A stretch of 64,000 nucleotides of DNA. Origin: Aplectana chamaeleonis (Eukaryota > Nematoda > Chromadorea > Rhabditida > Cosmocercidae). The stretch's first letter is position 1, and every line of letters begins with the position of its first letter. The translations under genes were made by a program, and so were the position numbers. The stretch is taken from NCBI GenBank assembly GCA_029168955.1, contig JAPDOI010000415.1, forward strand, positions 1 through 64,000. Direction: 5' to 3'. This document shows, piece by piece, positions 11,310 to 21,312 of this stretch. A model generated the notes under the pieces. The model made no database searches, was not told where the DNA came from, and worked only from the letters and a program-made list of their open reading frames with translations.

Positions 11310-13370
11310 CCACCTAGAGCCAGCGGATCGGCGACTGCGGCGCTGGAAGCTCTTCTGTTTCGGGAGCGTGCGGCCGCAAAGCGTGTCGAGACGCAATTGC
11401 GGACCGGAATTCGGCCCAGATAAGCACAGTATATAACTGGAGAATAACTTTCTGGGTGTTCTGTGCCTTTAACGACCCTGGAATAACCTGTGATAGCAAA
11501 GAAATTTTCTCTTTCAGTTGAAATATTTGCCACCTCGAGGTGCATATGAAGGCTGACAAGCAAAGATTAGCTCCTCAACGCCAGGGCGTGACGCGCTGGC
11601 GTGGCGTCAGGCCATTCAAACTCCAACGCTAGGAGTATAAATGGTGCTTATTTGACTGATGTGGAAATTTGGTAATGTATGTAATTAGGTGGTATCATTC
11701 TAATTGTAGAGTGCTATTCATACCCTTCAACGCCTACGCATCACGCGCGTGACGCCCGAGCGTCGCGTTGAGGTGAAAATGCTTTAAGTACGCGTAACGA
11801 ACTTGCGTAGACTACGGATAGTTCAGCGACGACGCTATTGCGGAGCGGATTGAAGTTGGCCTTAACTTCGCCAAGAGAGCAAAATCTGTTTGCGCGTTCG
11901 CTACCATGGTAGCAGAAGATAGCACCAAAAACTATTTATATGGAATGAAATGAAATTAATGATGCATTAATAATGAGAATGGTGAAAAAGTCGTTATAGT
12001 CGCCGTCTCCATGATGGAACGGACGTCAGGCCATTCATACTCCAACGCCATACGCGCGCGGCAGCAGCGTGACGCGCAGGAATTGAGTGTAGATAGTGTC
12101 TAACGGACAAAAAGTAACATGTGAGATCAAGGAAAGGTAATTTTTTGAACAAAACCTGCCCCTAAATCGGACGTGAAATATTTTTCATTAATTAACAGTA
12201 GTGACAGCTTGATGATGTTCTGGCTGAACCTCCGAAGCCAAACCGAGCTACTTCGGTTCGGCCTTGGAGGGCGGAAACCAGAGGAATTTCGGAAAAACAA
12301 GTCAAAACTACGCTTACCGAGGCTCGTTGGTAGGGTAGGGTGTGCAGTCATTAATAACTGAAAATTTTGGCCCCAAACAAGCTTCTCACTGCAAAAAGTA
12401 ACAATTCAGATTTTCAAGTTGGGGGGGGGCTCAGCTTCGTTGAGGTCATGGACAACGGTCTGCCTGACCCTGATTCCAAAATTCGCGCGTCAAAAAGCCT
12501 TAAAACTTTTAAGCCGTCTCCGGCCTAGAGCATCGTTTATATCTCAGCCTGGTGAAGAGCAACTAAACCCTTCTAAGCGCGACGCTTCGAAGCGGCTGCA
12601 AAAGACGTGAGACAGCAAAATGCTAAAAATTTAACCTTAGTTTACCTTAGGAAGATTATTTGGGATGCTGATCACGATTCTGAGGATTTTTTCAAAGTTT
12701 TCGGCTAAATGCGTTCACAACTTCCCGTCGGGAACATTTTGTGGGCAAAACGCGACTTTTGACGATTTCTGGATTACTACGATGAATGTGGCTCGAATTG
12801 ATTTTCCTGGGGATTAATTGGAGTGCATCATACAAATCCGAGGTCTGTTCAAAATTTCTACGCGGGTTATGCTTCGGAGATCCCGTAGGCGATCGCTGCC
12901 CCTCACCCATCCACCACGCCACGCCGCCGTCAGGGGTCGTTTATACTCCCGCCTCCGAGCGGCGCGGCATAGTGCATTTCTGTAATATTGATCACGTGGC
13001 GCGGCACGTTCGAAATCGTAGGATTGCACTTCGCCGGATAGGATTGGCGGCGGAAGTATAAACGACCCCTCAGGCTGGTTAGTTTAGAGAGGCGTCTGTG
13101 CGTTTCACAAACTCCGTGGGGTCCTTGGAGAAAACAGCCCCAAAGTGACTGATCACGGTACCTACGGTATGGTAATTGAGGCAAGGTTGTCTTTATTTAC
13201 ACGGCAGTTCTGAAGAATGCGGGGACGATTTCTAAAAAGGTGCACGATGGGCCCACTTTCGTTAAATGGTGGTTGACTAAAATGGCCGGAATAACTCGAA
13301 GAGGGCCTTTTTTCGCAGCTTTCACACGTTCCTTAGGACTACCTGTGGCACACACTCCAATTCAGCGGTA
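11310..13370. repeat. 2-kb repeat segment, copy A (partner at 42215-44285)
   Basis: Collinear with 42215-44285 from AGCGGATCGGCGACTGCGGC to GCACACACTCCAATTCA, with scattered substitutions and small indels. Inside are the right end of a TTAA element (GTGTTCTGTGCCTTTAA near 11457-11473), a block of CAACGCC/GTGACGCGC words (11575-12090), a G-tract site (12418) and a small TIR element (12932-13070). No protein-coding gene is visible. Confidence 0.8.
12932..13070. mobile_element. 139-bp TIR element inside repeat copy A
   Basis: Left end AGGGGTCGTTTATACT; the right end AGTATAAACGACCCCT is its exact inverse. The same element is at the same place in copy B (43852-43990). The right-terminal sequence also occurs next to the hairpin at 31594-31735. 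Confidence 0.7.
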
Positions 13371-13734
13371 AATCATAAAATCGAATATCTGCCCGGACCC
13401 TGCTTTTAACAAGGTACCACCCCCGGTGGAGAAACGTCCTGAAAAGAATTCTTCTGAGAGTTGTGGGGGATGGATAGAGTAACATTACTGCATGTTGGAT
13501 TTTTCCTACAGGCTTTCGGATATTCACGAGAAAACGAAAACCAAGCGAAGCTACCTGCAACTTCCTATTCGGTGCCGCTGGAATGAATTCATATACTAAG
13601 AACATATTTAGTTACAATACAACTGCCCAGTAAAAGGTTTGGCGGTTTATTCTGGCTCATTCGAGAAATATAAGCAATTTCCGAGCTCACTGTGCATTCA
13701 ACTCCTCTAATCACTTGATTGAAGTTGCCACTAT

Positions 13735-13835
13735 GAGCGAGCAGAAACGGCCGAGAAGATAACGCTGGGGAATATTAAACCACGAAGGTCTGCTGGGGTC
13801 GCGGGTTCGATTCCCGCAATGCATCTGCTGAAAAA
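13735..13835 (+). repeat. tRNA-derived (SINE-like) sequence
   Basis: Contains a perfect T-arm/B-box block (GCGGG TTCGATT CCCGC at about 13802-13818) and, about 55 bp upstream, an A-box-like GGCCGAGAAG. The partner at 40960-41045 has a better A box (TGGCCGAGGGG) and a poorer T stem. The acceptor stem does not close, so I call a tRNA-like or SINE head (Leu/Ser type) and not a functional tRNA gene. Confidence 0.45.
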
Positions 13836-14155
13836 ATTGTTTTGCATTTATTCGATTTTTCATTCACGAGGTTTCTCATTCAATTCAAACTTGTTTTTTT
13901 TCAATCTTATTGAATTTTCAACTTCTATCGTGTGAATCCCTGCAGTATATGAGCATTTCCTCACCTTATTCAAAAAATATCCTTCTTCTGCTAGGATTTC
14001 GGGTTCATTGAGGAATATTGTAGTGTAGGCATCAATATCTCCGTATTACTTCGCTTGAGTGAAGGAAAACACTTTTCTTGAGCACATAAAAGTCGATTGC
14101 TAATCATCGTAGAGGAAACATCGCCATTGTAAGAAGAAGAACGGTGAACTCTTCT

Positions 14156-14813
14156 TTAAAGGCAGCATACACGCTCGCAAACATAGTCGAGATAACAGCT
14201 TAGATAGGTCCGCACGGCCCGTACTATGTCGTCAACGACGTTTGAAGAGCTGAAAACTGTCCAGGATGACATACTTGACAATATTTGAGCAATCTTGCCT
14301 TCCACGCCCGTATTTTCACACCCCTTCGAGTAACAGAATGAGAATCGATACTTGAGAAAACATGTGATAACTTAGAATGATAGCACTATAAAAATGGAGT
14401 GCAGTAGAGAAAAACTCGATTTACCTCAATATAACATGTTTGTGCACTGATAAAATCCTCCATTTCAAGAGGTCAGCCAAAGCAGAGCGGCATTCTCGAA
14501 AGTGGACAAGAGTTAATAGGTATGCAGACATGTTATACTCAAGTAAACCAAGCTATTTCTCTCGTGCACTCCCATTTGATAGTGCTATTACCCTCAATTA
14601 TCACACGTTTTCACAAGTATCGATTCTCATTCTGTTCTTCGAAGGGGTGTGAAAATACGGGCGTGGAAGGCAAGATTGCTCAAACATTGTCAAATATTGT
14701 CATTCTGGACAGTTTTCAGCGCTTCAAACGTCGTTGACGACATAGTACGGGCCGTGCGGACCTATCTATGCTGTTATCTCGACTATGCTTGCGAGCGAGT
14801 ATGCTGCCTTTAA
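14156..14813. mobile_element. 658-bp TTAA foldback element with ~240-bp arms
   Basis: Begins TTAAAGGCAGCATACACGCT and ends with the diverged inverse. The arms stay complementary for roughly 240 bp (for example GGTCCGCACGGCCCGTACTA near 14208 and TAGTACGGGCCGTGCGGACC near 14743). The related locus at 41385-41400 lacks the element and retains only a TTTA-like target, so this is an insertion with a matching empty site. Confidence 0.85.
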
Positions 14814-15006
14814 ATATTATCATCATGGACCCAGTTTTCATTCTCAGAAGGCGACACTCGGTTGCCCAATACGACTGCTAACCTTTCATAGAAAACTACT
14901 GAGGCTGGTTCGACCTCGCAGAAATTTTTTCAGATTCTCCGGAGCTCGAGGGTGAACGAGTGAGTATTAGGCGAAAAAAAGGCGAAAAAAGTCCCCTACT
15001 TTGATT

Positions 15007-16719
15007 CAAATCAATCAGATTGAAGAAGATGTGTGTTAAAAGTGATAGTCAGCCGATTTTTGCTTCTGAAAAACTAAAAGCACAGCCATGGCGGCTGCTT
15101 GAAGAGAATACCCCCCCCCTAATTACTCTTGTCTTTTTCAATTTTTTTTCGCTCTAACGTAAGGTCCATAGGGATAATCCTACATCCAGTATGTCACGCT
15201 ATCCATCCCCCACAAATCTCAGAAGAACTTTCCCAGGACGTCTCCTATCCCGGAGAGTCCTTCCTTGTATGTTATAATTCCTCCCTTGATGAAGCCGTCA
15301 TAAACCGCACAAAAATCTAATCTTTGGGAGTGAAATTTTCCCGTTACACAGTAACCATAAAAAAGCCTAATCTCTATGACTTTGATAAATCCATAGCATC
15401 CAATGGCAAGATCTGAATCTATACTATAAAAAAATTCCAGTGAGACCCTGCTATACACCAGGGGTGTGCGTTAATGGGAAATGTTCTTTTTTTCGTTAGG
15501 CGGCATTCAGAGTTTACTCGCGGCGCGACGCGATGTTATAATCAGCCTACGTATCGATCAGGCGACGTCGCTTCGCGTTTTCGTTGGGGTTTAACAATGA
15601 ACAAGCGTTCGAAATTGCGCGCAATTCGCCATCGCGTGACACGTTTCGCGTGCGTCGCCTTGCAATGCAACGCGACACAATGGACCTCGCGCGGTGGCAA
15701 ACTCGTTACTGCTTTTCGTAAGTGTTTTTTTTTTCATTAATACATCAAATCTAACAATAAGAGGACTAAAATAAGCATATTTAGGATCACATGCACTTGA
15801 AAAAACGCGAAAAAAAGTTGGTTTTGCTACAAAAAAAATTGCAGCTGCTTTTTTACGACAAATTTCGTACGTGCGCGTTTGCGCGCAGTCGCACAGTGTT
15901 TGCGCAGCGTGTACATCTGCATATCCTCCGTACAAAATCGATATTATCATCACTCACAGCGCAGCGCCACGCTGCAGCCTGCGTCTGACCTACGCCCTCT
16001 CGCTGCCTCTAACCTCCGCTTCGCACCAGCACGCGTCGAAACCATGAGAATTTCCGTTTTACAGCCTATACCTAAGCCTGAGCTTAAGCCTAAGTCTAGA
16101 ACTCGATACTTCCTGCAACACTCAAAAACAATCCGTTGAAATTTGTGGCAAGTCATTGTTTGCTTGAGATGTCGATGTTGGACATTGTTTTTTTATAATG
16201 GTTACCTGTGGTACTGCATTATTGGGTAAGGGGTATCATGATATGAGGTGTCGACACCTCTGGTATTGTTTAGTGTGTGGTGTGCATAGCAGGCGTGCCT
16301 GGGTCAGGTGCACCAATTATTACCTGGAGAAGGCGTCTACAATCTCTCCCATAGTATTCCTTACATTTCTTTCGATTACTCGCACTTCCTGAATAGAGCG
16401 AGTATGAATCTCAAACTTCATTTATTAATAGACCTACATTTAGACCTTGTTCCTCAATTACACGAAAACTAGTTTCATATTTCAATTCTTGTAAGGCCTT
16501 CACCTAAACCGTGTTCCTCAGCTAAACCAAAACTATCGTGGCACCTGCATTGTATTAACAAACGAGTATATTTCATATTAGGTAATCAATAAATTGCAAA
16601 GATCTAATCTTATAAATACACAAATCCTCAATCCTAAAGTTCATCTAATTAAACATGTTGAATTAATGCCCGAATAGTATTTGTGAAATAAACAAAAGAC
16701 AAACCTGGAGAGGGATTGA
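15007..16719. other. Intergenic, no gene seen
   Basis: The words CCAGGGGTGTGCG at 15460 resemble the hAT terminus seen at 38502, but no matching right end is visible. 15490-16030 is rich in CGCG words. 16070-16110 has a short AGCCTAAGCCTGAGCTTAAG run. No exon is supported. Confidence 0.35.
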
Positions 16720-17192
16720 GGAGATGAGAGGTACACGTTGTGCTTAGGATTTAAGGATGGCCGGTGCAGGTACATTATTTTTCGGAATATTATAAGGTAA
16801 ACTTTGATATTTATTCGTATTTCAGAACTTCCCGTGACTTAAAGTTCGAGATATTCCCTCAATTAACGGCCGTGCTGTTTTCTAAACTGGAAAATTCAAG
16901 AGGGCAAATTGTTTCGGACTACAGGTATGGAGCTTTTTCTTCATCACTTTTATACGATTTGTGACCGATGAATTGGAACGTGCACTCGCAACATAACCTC
17001 TTGATTTGGCATTACGCAAAGGAATTGTGTTATCCACCAGGACCGTTACAAATCAGAGGTTCTTACCGGTTGTCGCGACCATTTCCGAAGTCGGAATGTC
17101 AAAAACTCTTTCGAAACTTACGTCCCACCCCAATCTATTTCATCTATAACCTAAAGCAAAGACAAGAGAATAAATTTTTAAAAAATCTATAA
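16720..17192 (+). CDS. Putative 3' exons of an unrecognised gene
   Basis: Three segments can be spliced with matching phase: about 16720-16769, then a 56-bp intron (GTACAT...TTTCAG), 16826 to about 16925, then an intron of about 130 bp (GTATGG...AATCAG), then the last exon to the TAA at 17190-17192. The peptide ends in RPFPKSECQKLFRNL followed by a basic tail. AATAAA-like words follow at about 17170 and 17206. I do not recognise the family and see no start codon, so the 5' part is unknown. It lies 260 bp upstream of the SET gene on the same strand and could be its neighbour or a decayed part of it. Confidence 0.35.
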
Positions 17193-17243
17193 AATAAAAC
17201 ACAGAACACCAAGCTATAATGCATGAACTGAAGATTCAGCTTG

Positions 17244-17414
17244 AAACTAGTTGGGGGGGGGCACACAAGATCATTGAAAGAAATGGATGTTTTCTCCACG
17301 GCTACACGTATTAGAAACTTATGAAACGTGTCGTATCACGAGCCAGAAACGTTTCAAAAAGGCTTCATATCGATCACTTCATTATAAATCTTGAGTGCCC
17401 CCCCAACTAGCTTC
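17244..17414. mobile_element. 171-bp G-tract TIR element
   Basis: Left end CTAGTTGGGGGGGGCACA; the right end TGCCCCCCCAACTAG is its inverse. It lies directly upstream of the SET-gene exon at 17455. It shares the terminal style (G7-G9 next to CACTCAAGAT or CACACAAGAT) with elements at 20423, 23555 and 26706-27930. Confidence 0.65.
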
Positions 17415-17454
17415 ATACCGAAGATTCAACAAATGTTTACTCCACTAATTTCAG

Positions 17455-19137
17455 AAAAATTACAGCTTCTTTATGAATTATATTGATAATTCAGATGCCC
17501 ATCAATCGGAAAAACGTTTCGAAGAAATGATCATATTGGCACATGACCAAATATACAAAGGGTCCGTCACTATTGAGCGGTTATTCAACTACAGCTCTAA
17601 GCACCCCAATATTAAGAACCAATTACTGGTCAAAGAACATCAAACCGATCAAGGAATGCAGCCTATGGTGGTCATGTACTTTTACGCGACACAGAATATC
17701 AAGGTAAAGAATTTTTTCGAAATCATCATAAATGAATGAAAATAATCCCGCAAGCCAGGCCGGAGAACAACTTATGTGGATCTATGGGCAGCAATACTGG
17801 AAGCGGATGTTTAGAGACACTGAGTTTGACCCCAAAGACATCACATGCATGTGTCCCAAATGCACCAGAAACGTAGGCCAGTTTCTGTCCTGATTGATAT
17901 GGTTTTGACAAATTAATTGTGAATGTATGAATTACAGAATCTTCTCGATTCTGGGAATTCCCATCCCCGATTCACAGAGGCAACCTATTAGAGGTGTACC
18001 TGCCGACGAAGAATCGCATTCTCAACAGATGTGGGATGAAGAGCGACTAACAGCTTGTCCCATAAACGCGAGCAATGTTTTCTACTCTCTCAATATCAAA
18101 ACTGTTGAGCCAGGTTTGATCTTCGGCGAATCCTTTGATGATCTATACGAAGCATATTGCCTGGGAAGACAATTTATTCTAGGAACAGAGGTAAGAACCC
18201 CTTTTCTAATTGGATTCCATATACATCACAACTACTATCACCGTTATCATATCTTATGATGAAATTCTCGGTTATATATTTTCTCGGTTATTTCTCTGTT
18301 ATACCTTGACTAAATCTCGGCTTCTTCATTTCCTTTTTGTGAAACGCCGCGAAGTAGCCGGGAAATAGCCCACCATGGGCCGCTGCGTAGCCTGGTGGGC
18401 TATATCTCAGCTATTTCGCATCCAAAACTCTCAGAGGTCCGAGTGAAAATTATTTCCGTTCATCGCGTGAGTCCGTGCGCGGACGTTGCGTCTCCTTCTC
18501 ACCACACTTTCTCGCTGTCTCTACCCTCGCTCCGCGCAAGCTTGCGAGGGAACAGAGAAAAAAAATTAAGTCGGAACTAGAAGATATAGGCAGATAATTT
18601 CCTCCACATGATTTATCATCAGCACACCTGACTGTTATTTCTCAAACAACATGAATGAGTCTCATATATTTTTTCCAGGGAGGATGCCCTTCGTCTTTGA
18701 ATATTGAGACGTATGGGGACAACAATAACAATTTGTTAAAATTCTTGCTCTTATGCAGAAGTGATGCCTATGACAAAGGAAACACTGTTGTTCTTCTGCT
18801 GAGGTCCGGACAACGACTACGTGGCGCGTCGTCTACTGCTGTAGCGGGGTTCGGTCCGCTCACAGGGGCAATCGAAAGAAGACGCTATGGGAACTGCCTA
18901 ATGTACAACTCTAAAGAGGATAAAACCTATATTACGGTAAGTCCTCCCAATTTCAACCTGTTTGCTTTGTGCAGGACAGCCTGTAAATTGATTTTTATTC
19001 AGGTTCCGCGTATCCCGCATAAAAGGTTGAATCCGTCCATGAAGAGTGAATTCGAAAACGCGAACCTCTTCTTCTTTCAAAGAAGTCACCATCCAATTGG
19101 TGAAGAGATATTCAATTCACCTAAAACATTGGAATGA
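17455..19137 (+). CDS. Divergent SET-domain protein, 5' end not found
   Basis: Five exons keep one frame: 17455-17703, 17759-17872, 17978-18190, 18679-18936 and 19003-19137. All junctions are phase 0 with GT...AG borders, giving 322 codons plus TGA. The first two exons join to YFYATQNIKAGEQLMWIYGQ, which fits the C-terminal half of a SET methyltransferase domain (A-x-x-x-I-x-x-GE-x-L-x-x-x-YG), followed by a post-SET-like CMCPKC. The usual N-H-C motif upstream is replaced by SKHPNIKNQLL, so methyltransferase activity is doubtful. The remaining roughly 200 residues are Ser/Asn-rich and unrecognised. The 17872 donor could alternatively be a downstream GT paired with the acceptor at 17937. Inference: a nematode-specific divergent SET gene; the upstream exons holding the start and the rest of the SET domain are missing from my model. 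Confidence 0.65.
18345..18425. repeat. Intronic hairpin
   Basis: In the third intron of the SET gene, GCGAAGTAGC...AATAGCCCACC is followed by GGTGGGCTAT...GCTATTTCGC, an inverted repeat with a loop of about 15 bp. It looks like a small MITE inside the intron. Confidence 0.5.
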
Positions 19138-20422
19138 GAGATGTTTTGGAAGTCCTTGGAAAAATCAGGAATACATAATGTGACGATTCCTTCCAGAGGA
19201 CTCCTTTAGCCTGTTGAAGCAGAAGTTCTCCATAACGAACATATCTATAGCGCAAAATTTAATTCATGTAATATATAATTTCTGTAATAGCGTAATAACT
19301 TTAAGTGCCCGTATCTGGCTCATGATCTCAATAAAATATTTGTACCGATTGATTGACTATCTAGATTTTGTTAGCATTTCCAAAGCAAATTTTCAAAAAT
19401 GATTTCATGTTATGCAGGCTTAAACCGTGTGGAAAGGTGGTAAACATATCCGTAAAAACAGCAGATTAAGCTGTAACCCATTGGAACTCAATCCACACAA
19501 TTCCGATTCTACGTTACCTAGAAATGGGATGTTTTTTTAACTGTTGCGGTTTCTTGCTCTTCTAATGAATCTGAATTGTTTTGGATCCTACATATCCACA
19601 TAAAATATAACAATCCAGATGAGCATTATCGATGAAAGTTTCCATACGGAATGAGATAATTTCCGAACAATAAAATATAAATCATCAAACTGGATGAAAT
19701 ACTCCTTTGTTCGGAAACTCATAGCTAATATATCCTGCGCGGTGAAGCTGTATAGTTCTAATCCTTCTCCCCATTATTGTACACTTCTAAACTCTAATGG
19801 TCATGACTGACGGCGAACGAGATTCTCGACGTAGAATAGCCTGCTAATCCGTCCGTCGGTTACGGACACCACAACTTACTCAGAAGTTTGGGGCCCGCCA
19901 CCCGCGAAGCGAAAGTCCGGTGGCGAGCAACCCTTTTCGCGAATGGCGAGCGAGATGGCAGCGGGTGGCGAGCGCTGGCCGGCCGGGGCTCGCCGCCCGC
20001 CCCCACTAATTCGGCGGCGCGCTCGCCACATCACACTCACCCGCTCGCCTCCCTCTGGTCGTCGACGAAATGGTAGCGGGTGACGAGCACTCTTGCGTGA
20101 TTGCTTAGCAGTAGCTCACGCCTAGATGATTAAACTCTCGTACAGCCATCTAATCCCCTCCCCACCTCTAACCCTAACCTCCCAGTAATAGAATTCTGAT
20201 TTACAGTTGGTCAAAATGTATTTATCATTATATTATTACGGCACTAAACGTTCACATCAATATTTCACATCACATGCGTTCAATCAATGAAATCTTTAAA
20301 ACATGGTTTCTCATGCGGAATTCATATCGATTCCATAATCTCACTGGTCACAAATACATTATTTTCAAATATTATTACATGTAGCAAACGATGGACAATA
20401 TTATGTCCATCAATAATCATTT
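19138..20422. other. Intergenic; GC-rich module at 19888-20090
   Basis: No exon is supported. The sub-region 19888-20090 is far more GC-rich than its surroundings and repeats words such as GGTGGCGAGC and GCGGGTGGCGAGCG. A second module with the same words is at 22070-22250. The translated frame over it is a by-product of base composition. Confidence 0.45.
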
Positions 20423-20580
20423 GGTTCTATCCTAGGGGGGCACTCAGGATTAAGTCTAAAAAAAGAGGTAAAGCTACTTGATAGCGGTCGCGATCAGTGT
20501 ACTTATAAACTATAAAAATACTTCGATAGTCATTGGTACATTTTCGTCCAATCCTGAGTGCTCCCCATCTAGGATAAACC
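20423..20580. mobile_element. 158-bp G-tract TIR element
   Basis: Left ATCCTAGGGGGGGCACTCAG; right CTGAGTGCTCCCCATCTAGGAT. The same terminal words (ATCCTAGACGGGG...CACTCAAGAT) bound the elements inside the satellite array at 26.7-27.9 kb. Confidence 0.65.
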
Positions 20581-20949
20581 CAAGTACATTCCGACCTGGT
20601 ACTAAATATCAGTACATAAAAACTCTAACTCTACTTATCACAATACAATTATCACATTATGATAAAACATTGCATCTGTAAAAGACATCAACTAGAATGG
20701 AATATTTCTTCTTTTTGAATCGGGGAATCGGGAAAATAAGGGAATCGAACAGAAAATTTCCTGACGCTCAGAAAAATTCCTCTTTTCAGAGCCAAAAATA
20801 AAGAAGTCTGGAACAATTCTGAGGCATGTTTTTGTCGCGAAATTTCTTATTGATACACAGGCCCATACCTATAACATGCACGGAAACGAGGTGGATTGAA
20901 AACAAGCCCGGGGTTGAAAGCGTAAAAATCGTTGACACTTTTCAAAATG

Positions 20950-21312
20950 ACTAACGAATCAGTCGTGGATCATCTTCCATGTTCCTTCGCCCGCTTCCCA
21001 GACACTCCAAATCGGCGGCTCTTCTTCTAATTCGATGCTCTAACATCTCTAAAAAGATTCGGATTGTCAGTATCTCAAGGAAAACTAATAAGTCAATTTT
21101 GTTCAAGATTCTCCAACTGTACTCATAAAAAATATCACCTATTCCACAATTTGGAGCTAGCACTCTTGCTGTCTGAGATACACCCGAGGAAAAGATCAAC
21201 AAACAATTAAAAATAGCATTTTACCTCCATAGGCGCGTACTCCCATATCGTGCACTGTGTGGACCGGTTCCGGGATGAAAGCATGCATGCCAACGGAAAA
21301 TTTTTTCATCTG
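20950..21312 (-). CDS. Putative minus-strand exons, unrecognised
   Basis: Reading leftward there are three segments bordered by good splice sites: a segment opening with ATG just after TTTTTCAG (about 21312-21228) followed by GTAAAA, a 34-bp segment after ATCTCAG (about 21176-21143) followed by GTGATA, and a segment after TTTTTAG ending in TAG at about 20957. The last segment in its best frame reads RIRRRAADLECLGSGRRNME, but phases do not all agree: with strict phase the joined frame stops 12 codons into the last exon. It may be a real short gene with a wrong junction, or a decayed gene. Confidence 0.3.

Larger units (their letters stand above)
13628..15006. repeat. Second repeat segment, copy A, split by an insertion
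   Basis: Similar to 40846-41586 on the same strand (for example GTGCATTCAACTCCTCTAAT and AAATTGTTTTGCATTTATTC). The left part runs to 14155 and resumes at 14814 after the inserted 658-bp element. The order relative to the 2-kb segment differs between the two loci: the 2-kb segment comes first here and last at 40-44 kb. Confidence 0.75.

Noticed and set aside
13735..13835. Functional tRNA gene
   Set aside because: The T arm is perfect but the acceptor stem does not pair and the anticodon arm is unclear; the second copy has a broken T stem. Treated as tRNA-derived repeat.
15460..15480. Third hAT element starting with CCAGGGGTGTGCG
   Set aside because: No matching inverted end or target duplication is visible in the window.
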